Positions 22,576 to 32,388 of a DNA stretch of 64,000 bases are shown here, one piece after another. Within the stretch, counting starts at the first letter, position 1, and every line of letters starts with the position of its first letter. Under the pieces are notes generated by a model. It worked only from the letters and a program-made list of their open reading frames with translations. It was not told the origin of the DNA and ran no database searches. Source of the DNA: Chara braunii (Eukaryota > Streptophyta > Charophyceae > Charales > Characeae); assembly GCA_003427395.1 (NCBI GenBank), contig BFEA01000179.1:895047-959046 (forward strand), in the 5' to 3' direction. A program made the position numbers and the translations under genes.

Positions 22576-24237
22576 ATGGCTACTTCTGCTGCTACTTCAG
22601 CTGCTACAGCTGGCCAGATGAGCTTAGGCATGCCAAACACTTCGCAGGCCACATCCAGCACAGTGCGACAAGCAGTTCTTCTAGTCAGATGGTGGCCTCG
22701 CAGTACAGCTCGCCACCTCCACGCACTAGGGAAGCCATTGAACTCCAACAAGGAGTTGATCCGCTTACGGTTAGAGAAGGAACTTAGAGAAGCTACTGCA
22801 AGAGAGAATGTGATTAGAACCAGGAAAGCTAGACTAGAGAATAGGGAGACAATCAAAGTTGCAGTAGAAGGGTTAGATGACGCTGCCATTGATGACAACA
22901 CGCGGATCCTCAAGGTAGGTCTCCTGTCCATGCATGCATACATGGACAATAAACTGGATGCTATCCAGGACACCCTTGACCAGATATTGAGCACCATGCA
23001 AGGAATGGGAAGAGCCTTCCCATCTCCAATAGGTAGGCCCAGTTTCCGGCCTCCAATTTTCCCATCGCCAGTCTCCTCACCGGCGATGGCCAGTTCACCA
23101 AGCGATACTTCAGCAGCAGCAGCACAGACTGTTTCTTCTCCATCTTCTGGTCCAGCGGCTGGTGCGACACATCAGCCGGTCCCACCAACTAGACAACAGC
23201 AGCCTTGGTACCCCAAGACTCCGCTGAAACCACCCTCTACCTTCTCAGGTGATAAGAAGGATGAGGCTCTCGACACTTGGTTGAGAACGGTGCCAGTGTG
23301 GGTGAGGGCAAAGAGGACGCATGTAGAGGAAGAGGTGATCGCTGCCACATCCTATCTAGAAGGTTCGACAACGTGATGGTTAAATGGATTAGTGACTTCA
23401 AAGGGATTCGACAGAAACATGAGCAATTGGGCGAAGACCCACACTTTAGCGAGTTTTATGGAATTGGTAGAAGCGCGATGGCACAACCCGCAGCAGGCCG
23501 AGCAGGCCCAGCAGGCCACTGACGCGTTGGCCTGACACGATGCTAAGAAGTACAAGACCGTGCGCGAACTTACCTCTGCTGTAGAGCGTCTCATTGTGGT
23601 CCCTGGAGTACGCTATGACCCACAGGTCCTCTTGACTATGTATTTGAGATGTCTTCCAACAAACATCAAGAACTTGTTGGTTAGTGAGGCCAAAATTGAG
23701 TATCACACGTTGGACTCCTTCAGCAAGAGAGCCCTAAACTTAGAGGCTATGCTAGGAGGAACTCAACAACCCCCTATGGACGGAAGAAAGAAGAAGAGTC
23801 TACAAGAGTGGAAGAAAAAGGGTAGTCGATTGATGATGGTTGATTTCGATGGGAATCAAACTGAGATCGATGATGTATCCGACCTTCTGGACGGTTCAGA
23901 GATGGACGGCGAGGAGATAGCTGAGGTTAGCAGCCTCGCCGCCTTGGTTAAGGTTAAGGCAGGCGGTCGCGACAAGGGAGGTCAATCAAAGAGTTAGGGG
24001 CAGACCAAGAACTCGACCAAGATACCATCTTGGGTGAGGGCAGGTCTGGAACAAGATGTGTGGCGAGATCGCTATTGGCGAGGTGCTTGCATCAACTGCG
24101 GCGAGTACGACCATCAGCAGTCCAGATGCAAGAACGAGAAAGTGACGCAGAAGATAGCTCCCAAAGGTGGTTTTGGGAACTCCTTCTCCCAAGGTGGGGC
24201 TTCTACGAGCTCCAACTCCGGAAACATATCGGGCCGG
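22576..24237 (+). pseudogene. gag of element C
   Basis: An alanine-rich start, a charged helical region (LRLEKELREATARENVIRTR), a Ser/Pro-rich linker and the capsid, with PPSTFSGDKKDEALDTWL at about 23229-23282. Capsid continues in frame through TGA stops at 23374 (where the related gag at 51173-51730 has arginine) and at 23534. A lysine-rich region and a perfect CCHC knuckle (CINCGEYDHQQSRC, 24088-24129) follow. TAG at 23995 also breaks it. Domain order is standard for Ty3/gypsy. Confidence 0.82.
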
Positions 24238-24362
24238 TAGAAGTTATAGCTGCTTCTACACCTGAAGAAGTGGGTGGTTGACCCTCCCCACTTCAAGAGT
24301 TGGTCGAAGCTATTGACTCTTTAGTCACCCCGTAGACGCATCCTTACCCAACGATACTCTGT

Positions 24363-27300
24363 TTGTTGGATGTGTCTAAGGCCTTAGAGGACTTGCAAAG
24401 TGAGTGGTCGACAAGGGACCCTCGCGAGTCTTGGGTGGCACTTAGTAGAGGTCCTAGAGGGGAGCACTTCGTAGTGGAAGTCGGTGTAGGTGGCCATAAA
24501 TGTGGTGCCTTTATAGACATTGGCTCTACGAGAAACTTTGTAAGTCTCAACTGCGTTGAGCTACTATGGGACCGGGTGCAGTGCTTAGGTAGATCTGTAG
24601 CCTGTACCTTAGCCAACAAAGAGTGCATGGCTGTAGATGACTATGTCAAAAACGTAGTCTGCACCTTCTACTATGGAGGTGGGGAACTGAATCATAAGAT
24701 TTCTTTCCTAGTCAACGACGACTTGCCTTTTGTGTATGTACTACCTAGACGTTGCCAAGCCCCAGTTTGACTGGGACCGAAAGGTACTTAAGCATGTACT
24801 ACCGGAAGGGAGGACAATTAGACTAGCCAAGTATAAAGCTAGCCGTCTGATAGACACTTACGGTGTATGCGCACATCCGCCTTCTATAATAACTCTAAAC
24901 AGAACCAAGAGGAAGGTATGTACTTAGTTTTTGTCTCTGGTAAAGGGGAGACCGTTAAAACACCCCCAGAGATAGAAAATGTCGTCGCAAAATACCTTGA
25001 TCTGTTTGAGGAGCCTTCAAGAGTTGTAGAACGGGAGGATGTCCATGGCATAGAGATAGTTCTAGGTAGCAAGAAACCCAAAGGAAGGATTTATAGGATG
25101 GCACCGCCTAATTAAAGTCCGGCTACCATCAAATTGCCATTAGACCAGAGGACCAACACAAAACCGCATTCCAGACCAGGTACGGTCTGTACGAGTTTGT
25201 GGTGATGCCCTTTGGCCTTAGCAATGCGTCGGGTACATTCCAACACGCCATGAATAGGATATTCCATGACTTCTTAGATAAGTTTATTGTTGTGTACCTC
25301 GACGATATACTTATCTTTAGTAGAACAGTTGAGGAGCATGCCCAACATTTAGAGATTGTCCTTCAGTCCTGCGACAACACAAGTATAAGATTAACTCAGA
25401 GAAATGCGAGTTTGGTCCCACGAAAATCTTATACTTGGGTCATGAGATATCCGCGGATGGGATAAGGCCTGAAGATGCCAAGGTGGCTAGCATTCGTGAC
25501 TGGCCACGACCTCAGTCGGTGACCGAGGTCAAATCATTCTTAGGGATGATTGGCTACTACCGCAACTTTGTCAAGAACTATAGTACGGTGGACAACCCTT
25601 TGACTGATCTAACTCACCTTGACACACACACCATGGGAATGGACTGACGAGTGTGGAGCTGCTTTCAAGTGATTGAAGCATGCTCTCACACACCATGAGG
25701 TTCTCATGGTTCCCGATCCTGAGAGGCCATTTGTTGTTACCGTTGACACAAGCCAATATGGCATTGGCATAGTGCTGGCTCAACAGGAAGGGAAGAAGTT
25801 GAGGTCGGTCGAGTACATGAGCAAAAAGATGCCTTCTACGAAGTTAGTGAAGTCCACCTATGAAAGGGAACTCTACGCCCTCTATAAGGCACTTGTCCAC
25901 TGGAGACACTATCTGTTGGGAAGGTTCTTCTATTTGAGGACTGACCATCAGACACTCAAGTGGATCAAGACACAACCTGTTCTTTCTGATGCACTCAAAC
26001 GCTGGATTGAGGTCATAGACCAGTATGACTTCAAACTAGACTATGCAAAGTGAAAGTACAACAAGGTTGCTGATGCGCTATCATGTAGGGCAGACTACCT
26101 GGGTGTGCTAATAACCGAGTTTGGCTTATTTGATGATGTAACTCGATCGTTGGTGGAAGCCAATCAGGAAGATCCTGTCACGATGGACATCATACACAAA
26201 CTTAAAGCCATAGACAAGGGCACATCGTATGAGTTTGTGATGGTGGATGGGTTACTTTTCCTTGAGAAGGCAGGGTTTAAAAGATTAGTTGTTCCAGCTA
26301 GGGAAATTTTGTGTAGTTTATTTTTAGGAGAATGTCACCATGCAATGGGACATTTTGGCTATAAGAAGACTAGTGCGAATCTGATACAACGATTTTGGTG
26401 GCCTGGTATGTAAGAAGAAGCCAAACAGTACGCTCAAACTTGTCAAGTCTGTCAGTGGGACCAGTCGTGAACTCAAACTCCGCTTGGGTTACTCAAGCCC
26501 CTACCCATTCCCGCTGGTCAGGGACAAAGTGTTTCCATGGACTTAATGGATACCCTCGTGACCAGCAAGAGTGGCAAGAGGCATATCTTCGTCATAGCTG
26601 ATAGGTTTACTAAGTTTGCCAGACTGATTGCCATGCCGGAGACCGCGAGGACTGAGCACGTCATCAAGTTATTCATGGATAACTGGGTGCGTGACTTTGG
26701 ATTGCCAAAGACTATCGTCAGTGATAGAGATGTTCGTTTCACAAGTGAAATGTGGAAGAAGGCTGCAGATCAGATGGGCAACCAACTCCATATGACTTTT
26801 GGGAATTATACCAAAGCCGACGGGCAGGCTGAACAGATGAACCGAGTGGTGCAGCATCTGCTAAGGCATTACATAAAGCCCAGCCAAGATGACTGGGATG
26901 AGAAGTTACCTCTCATCTCTCATCGCCAGCCTGTATAACAACGATGTGCACAACACCACCGGAGTCAGTTCGAATCAGCTGCACTTGGGGTGGAAGCCTA
27001 AATCTGCTCTAGACTTCCTCCTGCCTGAAAATCGACCTGCCGCAACTCCTGGAACCATTGAATTTGGTATCCAGTACGAGAAGTTGTTGCAGCAAGCTGT
27101 TGAGCACATCAAGAAATCTCAGGAAGCAATGATCGCTTATGAGAACAAGCATCGCTGACAGTCCACATTTTAGGTAGGGGAACGTGTCTGGGTTAAGGCT
27201 AGTGAGTTAAGACAGGAATTCGGCATCTCTACAAAACTAATGCCTCAGTACTTCGGTCCTTGGGAAGTCTTAGATATTGTGGGTAGTGAAGAGGATGGTC

Positions 27301-27605
27301 CCTCGTATGTACTTCGAATCCCCGGTCACCTACGCACTTACCCTATGTTTCACGCCTCAAAGCTTACACCTTTCGCTGAGACTCAACAGTTTCCATCAAG
27401 GAGATCTATGCTGCCCCCAACCATGGATGGCCACGTGGACATCGACAACATCTTGGAGCACAGAGACATGCCTGTTCCTAAGCCTGTCGGCAGAGGAAGA
27501 GCGCCAAAACCCAAAAGGGAATACAGGGTCAGATTCAGGCATCACATGGATCCAAAAGAAGATCGATGGTTCATCAGAGAGGAACTAGTTGAAACAGCAC
27601 CTTAG
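24363..27605 (+). pseudogene. pol of element C (PR-RT-RH-IN-chromodomain)
   Basis: The protease active-site region reads DIGSTRN (24516), which lacks the Ser/Thr of DSG/DTG. The RT start (24920-25110) is followed by a TAA at 25113 and a deletion of about 70 codons, rejoining at [18 protein letters not shown] is intact at 25295-25306; a frameshift follows at about 25375. RNase H has TVDTSQYG, ERELYAL and TDHQTL, with TGA at 26051 before the last motif. The integrase zinc finger is at about 26320-26470. The core (26537-26938) keeps both aspartates (DLMD, SDRD) and the glutamate (GQAEQMN), then shifts frame near 26925. The C-terminal part (27160-27605) ends in the chromodomain-like module. Confidence 0.88.
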
Positions 27606-27673
27606 ATTGTGGCAGACTACGAGTGAAGGTTGAAGGGGAAGGCACCTCCATAGAAGCATCTCAACGGACTTTC

Positions 27674-27687
27674 GAAGCTAAGGGGGA
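27674..27687 (+). other. Polypurine tract of C
   Basis: GAAGCTAAGGGGGA directly before the TG of the 3' LTR. The same tract precedes the F LTR (56361-56374) and, as AAGCTAAAGGGGA on the minus strand, the G LTR (47830-47842). It primes plus-strand DNA synthesis. Confidence 0.8.
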
Positions 27688-28789
27688 TGGAATGTGAAGA
27701 ATGTCCTCAGGGGCCCTTAGACAACATTCACATGTACTGCTAGTGGGCCCCCAACAAGCCTCGTGCCCGCCCTAAGTGAAGGTGGGCCTGAATCTTCATG
27801 AGAGGCCATTATCTCAGCATTTTCCAATATGGGTATCAGCCAGTTGCTGCACGACAGTTGGTTGGAGTACAACCTGAGCCTTACCCTGGGCTCTTCCAGA
27901 AGAAGCAACTGCGCCAGGCAGTTGAGCCCAGGGCCCGAGTGGTTGTGCCCTAGGCACACACATTTTGAGGGCAATACATCACAAAGTGGCCACGGGCCAA
28001 CGAGAAAGCAGCATTGTCGACGTACCTACCCCGGAGGCCCGTGCAAGTACAGCAAACAGTCGGAGCCTGGAAGTATCTGGGTTTGCCCAACTGAAAACGG
28101 CCCAGGCCCTCAACTGCAGAAGCTGGGCCTGGGCAAAGCTACTGGGGCCCGACCAGAAGGTACTAGAAACTCCGATGGCCAGGCCCAAGGAGTTCAGCAG
28201 CAGCTGCGACTTCCATATAGGAAGCCAGCGAGCCAGGGCAGGTCAAGTCTGGCCAATGCCGGCATTGCGGACACGCTGCTGCGCTAGCAAGCAAGCATCT
28301 GCCCTGTGCTAGCCGCTGAGAGGCGAGGGCACTGCAGGGGCAGCGGGGCGCTAGTGGCCATAGCCGGGCTGCAGAGCGCGAGCCAGGGAGGGCGACAGGG
28401 GGTCTTCATGAGGAGGCGCGGAAGTGGGTGACATGGGGTGATGAGGGGAGGCGAGGATACGTACCTGGTGTATGTGGGAGGTCGGCATTGGTGTTGACGA
28501 CATGTACATTGTGTTCAAAGTCAAAGTGAGGCCGTTGCATGAACGTAGGTAGGGTAGATAGGCAGGTAGAGTAGGCTGGGCGCTGGGGGCCAGACAGAGA
28601 GGAGTGACATTGAATACTGCGTTGGTGTGGCCTGAGGGCTTGAACATTGGCTCACAACCTCATTGTATTGCTCTTATTTGGATGGGATCTTGGTGCATTT
28701 GAGCTCTCTGCTTGTACATGACCATCTGGACTTCTGCGTGATTTTGCAACTTGATTTTCTGTATATTGCTCTCGCTCATATTCCTTGCA
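27688..28789 (+). repeat. 3' LTR of element C
   Basis: 1,102 bp from TGGAATGTGAAG to ATTCCTTGCA. Same family as 56375-57482 (F), 46956-47829 (G, minus) and 35241-36235. It contains the shared sense motif GGCCATAGCCGGGCTGC at about 28355, an antisense splice-donor-like ACGTACCTGG at 28461, and the empty target site of hAT-2 at 28722-28729. Confidence 0.9.
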
Positions 28790-29211
28790 GGGTTTCCTCA
28801 GCATTGATTCCTTCTCTATGGACCGACAACGATGACGACTGTGCCAAGAGGGGGTCATCCAAAACAAGGGTTTCTAGCTGCTGCAGAATTTGTTCTGCAA
28901 CAGTTCGTCCTGGTGATGTTAGCCCTTCAGCACAGTGGTCTATAAGCAGCTCATGTGGTTCGCTATGTTCCTGCGCGGGCTGTTGAGTTTGCTGTTCATC
29001 GGGCAAGAAAGAAGGAGATCCGACGGCATTTGCAGTAATTGTATGCCCAAATCTGCATGTGGGACATGCTATGAGAGGATGTGGTGGGTGATGGCATCGT
29101 GGATAGTCCACGCAATAGAGGCACATGCTTTCAACGACAGCTTCCTGGAAACATTGATGACACATGGCATGTTGCTGACATGTCAGCAGGAAGGCAGGTT
29201 GACGTTCGCAG
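28790..29211 (-). pseudogene. RING-finger-like host exon, truncated by LTR of C
   Basis: Read on the minus strand, an exon opens after AG at 29213-29212. It encodes CERQPAFLLTCQQHAMCHQC, then CLYC, and ACPTCRFG some 30 residues on. This fits the second half of a C3HC4 RING finger: one cysteine of the first CxxC, the C-x2-H-x2-C-x2-C core and the last CxxC. The first cysteine would be in an upstream exon I cannot place. RING domains recruit E2 ubiquitin-conjugating enzymes. An acidic, Q-rich tail follows, with a possible helix EQILQQLETLVLDDPLL. The frame runs into the terminal CA of the C LTR at 28789, so the gene is cut there. RING identity is likely, gene name unknown. Confidence 0.5.
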
Positions 29212-29227
29212 CTATTTAGGCATGGCC

Positions 29228-29230
<3 letters not shown>

Positions 29231-29316
<86 letters not shown>

Positions 29317-29490
29317 GCTGTTCTTCTTTGCACTCTTCAATGGAACAGGCATCTGTCCATGCTGCACCAGCCATGCCCGCGGGTTGTCCTCTGGGCTGCG
29401 GAGAGAATGGCTGTGTATCTCTGCATTGCCCAATTACAAGGATCCGTCCGTGCTGCACCAGCCGTGCCCGCAGGTTGTCCTCTAGGCCGT
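29231..29490. repeat. GT/GA microsatellite and 75-bp tandem duplication
   Basis: (GT)n at 29231-29258 runs into (GA)n at 29259-29314. Then come two diverged units beginning ATGGCTGT-TTCTTTGCA (29315) and ATGGCTGTGTATCTCTGCA (29406), each holding GCTGCACCAGCC-TGCCCGC-GGTTGTCCTCT. Likely intronic to the RING-like gene. Confidence 0.7.
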
Positions 29491-29519
29491 AGCTACGTGG
29501 CAGGTCTGCTTGTTTCTAT

Positions 29520-30217
29520 CTATACTTCTGATAAGTAACGAGACACGCCTTCCTAGTAAAAAGGTCTCGAAGGCTGACTTGTTTGCTATTTAGCCTACCA
29601 CTGCCTACCACCAATTGAAAGAATCCATTTATACAGCAATGCAGTTGGTGGTGAAAAGAAGGAAGAGAAAAATGATCAGCTGAGAGGTTGTCCACTAAGC
29701 AGTGAAACACAAACATCAAAACAGAAGGGAGGAAGGAAAGGGGATCATGACATAAAGAAGACCCCAGGGAGGAGTAAAAGCCATCCAACTTCCATAAATC
29801 ATTTCATGTGACAGCCATGTTGTGGCCTTCGTGTTCCCCACATGGGGGGTACGTTCCGCCTCTAAGACCAACCGGAAAGACCGAGTTTTGGTGTTTGGCA
29901 GATGCCCAATCCATATTCACAATTCTGCACCCGCTTGCACATCTAAAGGGATTGTTCTGTCCATATCTCTGGAAGGACGACCTCCTTAACAGTGATAGAA
30001 TAAATGATCCCAACCATATACATGAACAGGAGACGAAAGCTGAAAAAGCTAAGAGCATAGCACTGCGATTACGAGAGCCACTAATCCACAATAGCATCAA
30101 GGGAACATCAAACTGATGTGGCTGTCCAACAAATAATAATTTCAAGAAAAGATGGGAAACACAACAGCATGAAAAAGGAAAAGCAAAAAGGCAATCAGCA
30201 AAGAGGAACAGACAACA
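29520..30217 (-). other. Probable 3' UTR / intergenic DNA of the ADA2-like gene
   Basis: Downstream of the TAG at 30218-30220 on the minus strand. There is no conserved frame. The first 100 bases read on the minus strand are T-rich (TTTTGCTTTTCC, CTTTTCTTG), as expected of a 3' UTR, but no clear polyadenylation signal was seen. Confidence 0.4.
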
Positions 30218-30796
30218 CTAATCGCCTCCTGCTGTGCCCCCTCTCTCGAGTACCGGCAGTGTGGCAGTTAGATCTGAACCCTCCACCTTTCCAATGCTCT
30301 CGCGCCCAGAGCTGGATCTCCCAAGCACACCCCCGGCTCGAAGCCCCATTTCTCCCTCCAAAATTTGCCCCTTCTCTGACATTGCCGCCCCAAATGCCAT
30401 GTTAGCCCTCTCTCGATTTCCCTCTGTTTGGGTGTTCACAGGCCCATCACCTCCCCCTCCTCCTCCCCCTCCTGCTCCCCCTCCTCTTTGCAGAGGCCCA
30501 GGCTTGCCAACATTTCCCTCTTGGGAAACCTGATCTTGAGGCCCAGCATTTGCTGCATTTGGAGTGGCAGCTGCCACCTGTCCCCCTGTGCTTCCCAGAT
30601 TTGGATCGCCAGGTATCCAGCCCTTTGAGAGGAAGAAGTCGTAAATCCGATCCAGTTTTAGTGGGTCGACCTTGAACATTGTGTATGCCTCTGACCGCAC
30701 CACATACCCGGAGATGACACTCTTCTTAATGAGGGCTTCTTTCATCTTCAAGTAGTGAACTGGAAGCAGACGACATTGGGAGCAAAGCTCCTTCTC
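30218..30796 (-). CDS. ADA2: ADA2-like transcriptional adaptor, terminal exon with SWIRM domain
   Basis: On the minus strand the exon opens after a splice acceptor TTGACAG (AG at 30798-30797), in phase with GAG. It encodes ELCSQCRLLPVHYLKMKEAL, then a helix and FKVDPLKLDRIYDFFLSKGW. This is the pattern of the C-terminal SWIRM domain of ADA2, the adaptor that joins Gcn5 acetyltransferase in SAGA-type complexes and acts in the nucleus on chromatin. Known ADA2 proteins usually stop soon after SWIRM. Here about 130 further residues follow, rich in Gly/Ser/Pro/Gln with an RGGGAGGGGGGGG stretch, to TAG at 30218. The ZZ, SANT and middle regions would lie upstream (above 30800) but were not found before the LTR at 31096. 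Family assignment is from memory of the motif. Confidence 0.7.
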   Translation of the reverse strand, partial: EKELCSQCRLLPVHYLKMKEALIKKSVISGYVVRSEAYTMFKVDPLKLDRIYDFFLSKGWIPGDPNLGSTGGQVAAATPNAANAGPQDQVSQEGNVGKPGPLQRGGGAGGGGGGGGDGPVNTQTEGNRERANMAFGAAMSEKGQILEGEMGLRAGGVLGRSSSGRESIGKVEGSDLTATLPVLERGGTAGGD

Positions 30797-31095
30797 CTGT
30801 CAACATCATTTACAAAGAGCAGTATGTCATGCCACTGTAAACAATCTACGGCCACAATGCATTAAGCCTACAGTACAAGTTCGGCAACATATATAGAGGC
30901 TTTCAGCTGCTGCACTGAAGTCAAGATTGTAACATATCAGCAAATCACAAACACATGGCCAAACAACAGGCAGAATGGAATATAATTTTCGCTTCTTTCA
31001 CACACAAACACACACAATCATTTGTATGTATATCCTCCGTCTTTCTTTTCATTCTGGGTGTCCAAGTGAGCACCGCTACAAAGTGCCTAGTAGTC
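30797..31095 (-). other. Intron of the ADA2-like gene, cut by an LTR
   Basis: AT-rich, no coding potential, directly upstream of the SWIRM exon. It ends where the E LTR begins at 31096. The rest of the gene is not in the window beyond the LTR. Confidence 0.5.
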
Positions 31096-32365
31096 TGTTA
31101 TGATTCTGGTTGTCTGTTGTCTGAAGACCAACAGTCACTCGCATGAACTCCCAGGTATGCCCATACATACACAGAAGGAAGGGGAGAGGATAGGAGTATC
31201 ACACCGCACAGGGAGAGATAAACACAGCGGAAGACTTGACTATGCGATATGGCAGGGTACACTGAAAGTGCAATTCACTCCACTCAATCCTCACAACCAG
31301 TCATAAAGGAAAGCCGAGTAGATCACATACAAGAAACAATGAAACGATGATAGTCCAAACCCAGTATCACACTGTTTACTAAACTCAGAGTCTCGAATTG
31401 TCAGAATGACCTCAGAACTATGATGCGCTGCTCAGAGATGAGCAGCGCTTCACTCCCCAACCCTGATGAACCGCTATCACTACCCCTGAGTCCCTGAAAC
31501 ATCAAGCGCCACCCAGATACAGCCTCCAAAGGGAAGCGCCACACTGAAACAGGCCTCTGAGGCCAAGCGCCACTCAAAGGATGAAGAAGAAGACAAGCAC
31601 CACAGTATCTGATGATGCCGACGTGTCGGAAGACTTCCCGGGTGGAAGTCTGCAGCAGCGCCACCAATCCTGACAGGATGACCTCTGAGGAAGAAGCTGC
31701 AGCTATGGCTGCAGCGCCACAACCCTGTGACCCCACTCCGGAGGAGGGTCCAGCAGGGCACCAATTTCTCTCGCCTCCAGCAGAGCTCGATAACCCAGAC
31801 CTCTGACAGCCCCTCGTGCTGGCAGAGTACAGGGCAGGTCCCAGCTATGGCCGGCACTCCAAAGGTCTGACTATGCCTGTCTCCCACAATGCTGAGCCGT
31901 CACCACTTCCGGTTCACGCGTAGCACAGCAGCGATGTACTCGGTACCAACTGCCAAAAGCCCTGAACCGATGTGCCCAACCTATCTATAGTCTACTCTGG
32001 CCTAGACTCGACCTAGACCGGACTGACTGAACGACCGGTACCGATTCTGTTTCGGCCTCTAGGGCCTCTCCCAACCCGGCTATAGGCTATAGGACCATCT
32101 ATCAGCTTAGCCCCTTAGGGCCTGTCTATCCTAGGGGTAGCCCGGGTCTGTTACTCGCATTTAGGATAGCTGTAGGAAATTCAGTTAGTACGGGCCTGTA
32201 TTTTCCCGTATTTACAGATATGTCCCTCGCGAATTTTCCTTACAGGCAGGTCACTCGGTTAGCCCTCAGCCAAACAAAATTACAAATCTGTCCTACCTAT
32301 GTTACAGCCTCGACAGAGAGAGGCTACAGGGGACCAGAAACAGCAAGTCATTGCAGACCTACCCA
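31096..32365 (-). repeat. 3' LTR of element E
   Basis: Starts TGTTATGATTCTGG on the plus strand and ends CTACCCA at 32365, where CTCGGAGGTCCTC precedes it on the minus strand, a block shared with D and I. The first 800 bases match 53689-54527. It contains GCAGCTATGGCTGCAG (31702) and an antisense donor-like CCCAGGTATGCC (31150). The inner end is inferred from the shared block, so it is less certain. Confidence 0.75.
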
Positions 32366-32388
32366 ACCCCGGAGCGAGGACCTCCGAG

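Larger units (their letters stand above)
19995..28789 (+). mobile_element. Ty3/gypsy chromovirus C, 5'-truncated
   Basis: Order on the plus strand: 5' LTR remnant (19995-20037 and 21314-21381, split by hAT-2), primer site, leader, gag, protease, RT, RNase H, integrase, chromodomain-like tail, purine tract and a full 3' LTR (27688-28789). RT has lost about 70 codons and several frames contain stops. Sequence-related to F and G. The 3' LTR abuts a host RING-like exon. Confidence 0.9.

Noticed and set aside
29231-29314. Ser-Leu and Glu-Arg repeat proteins
   Set aside because: Translation of GA/CT and GT microsatellites in several frames; the same happens at 34502-34574, 36695-36832 and 41186-41352.
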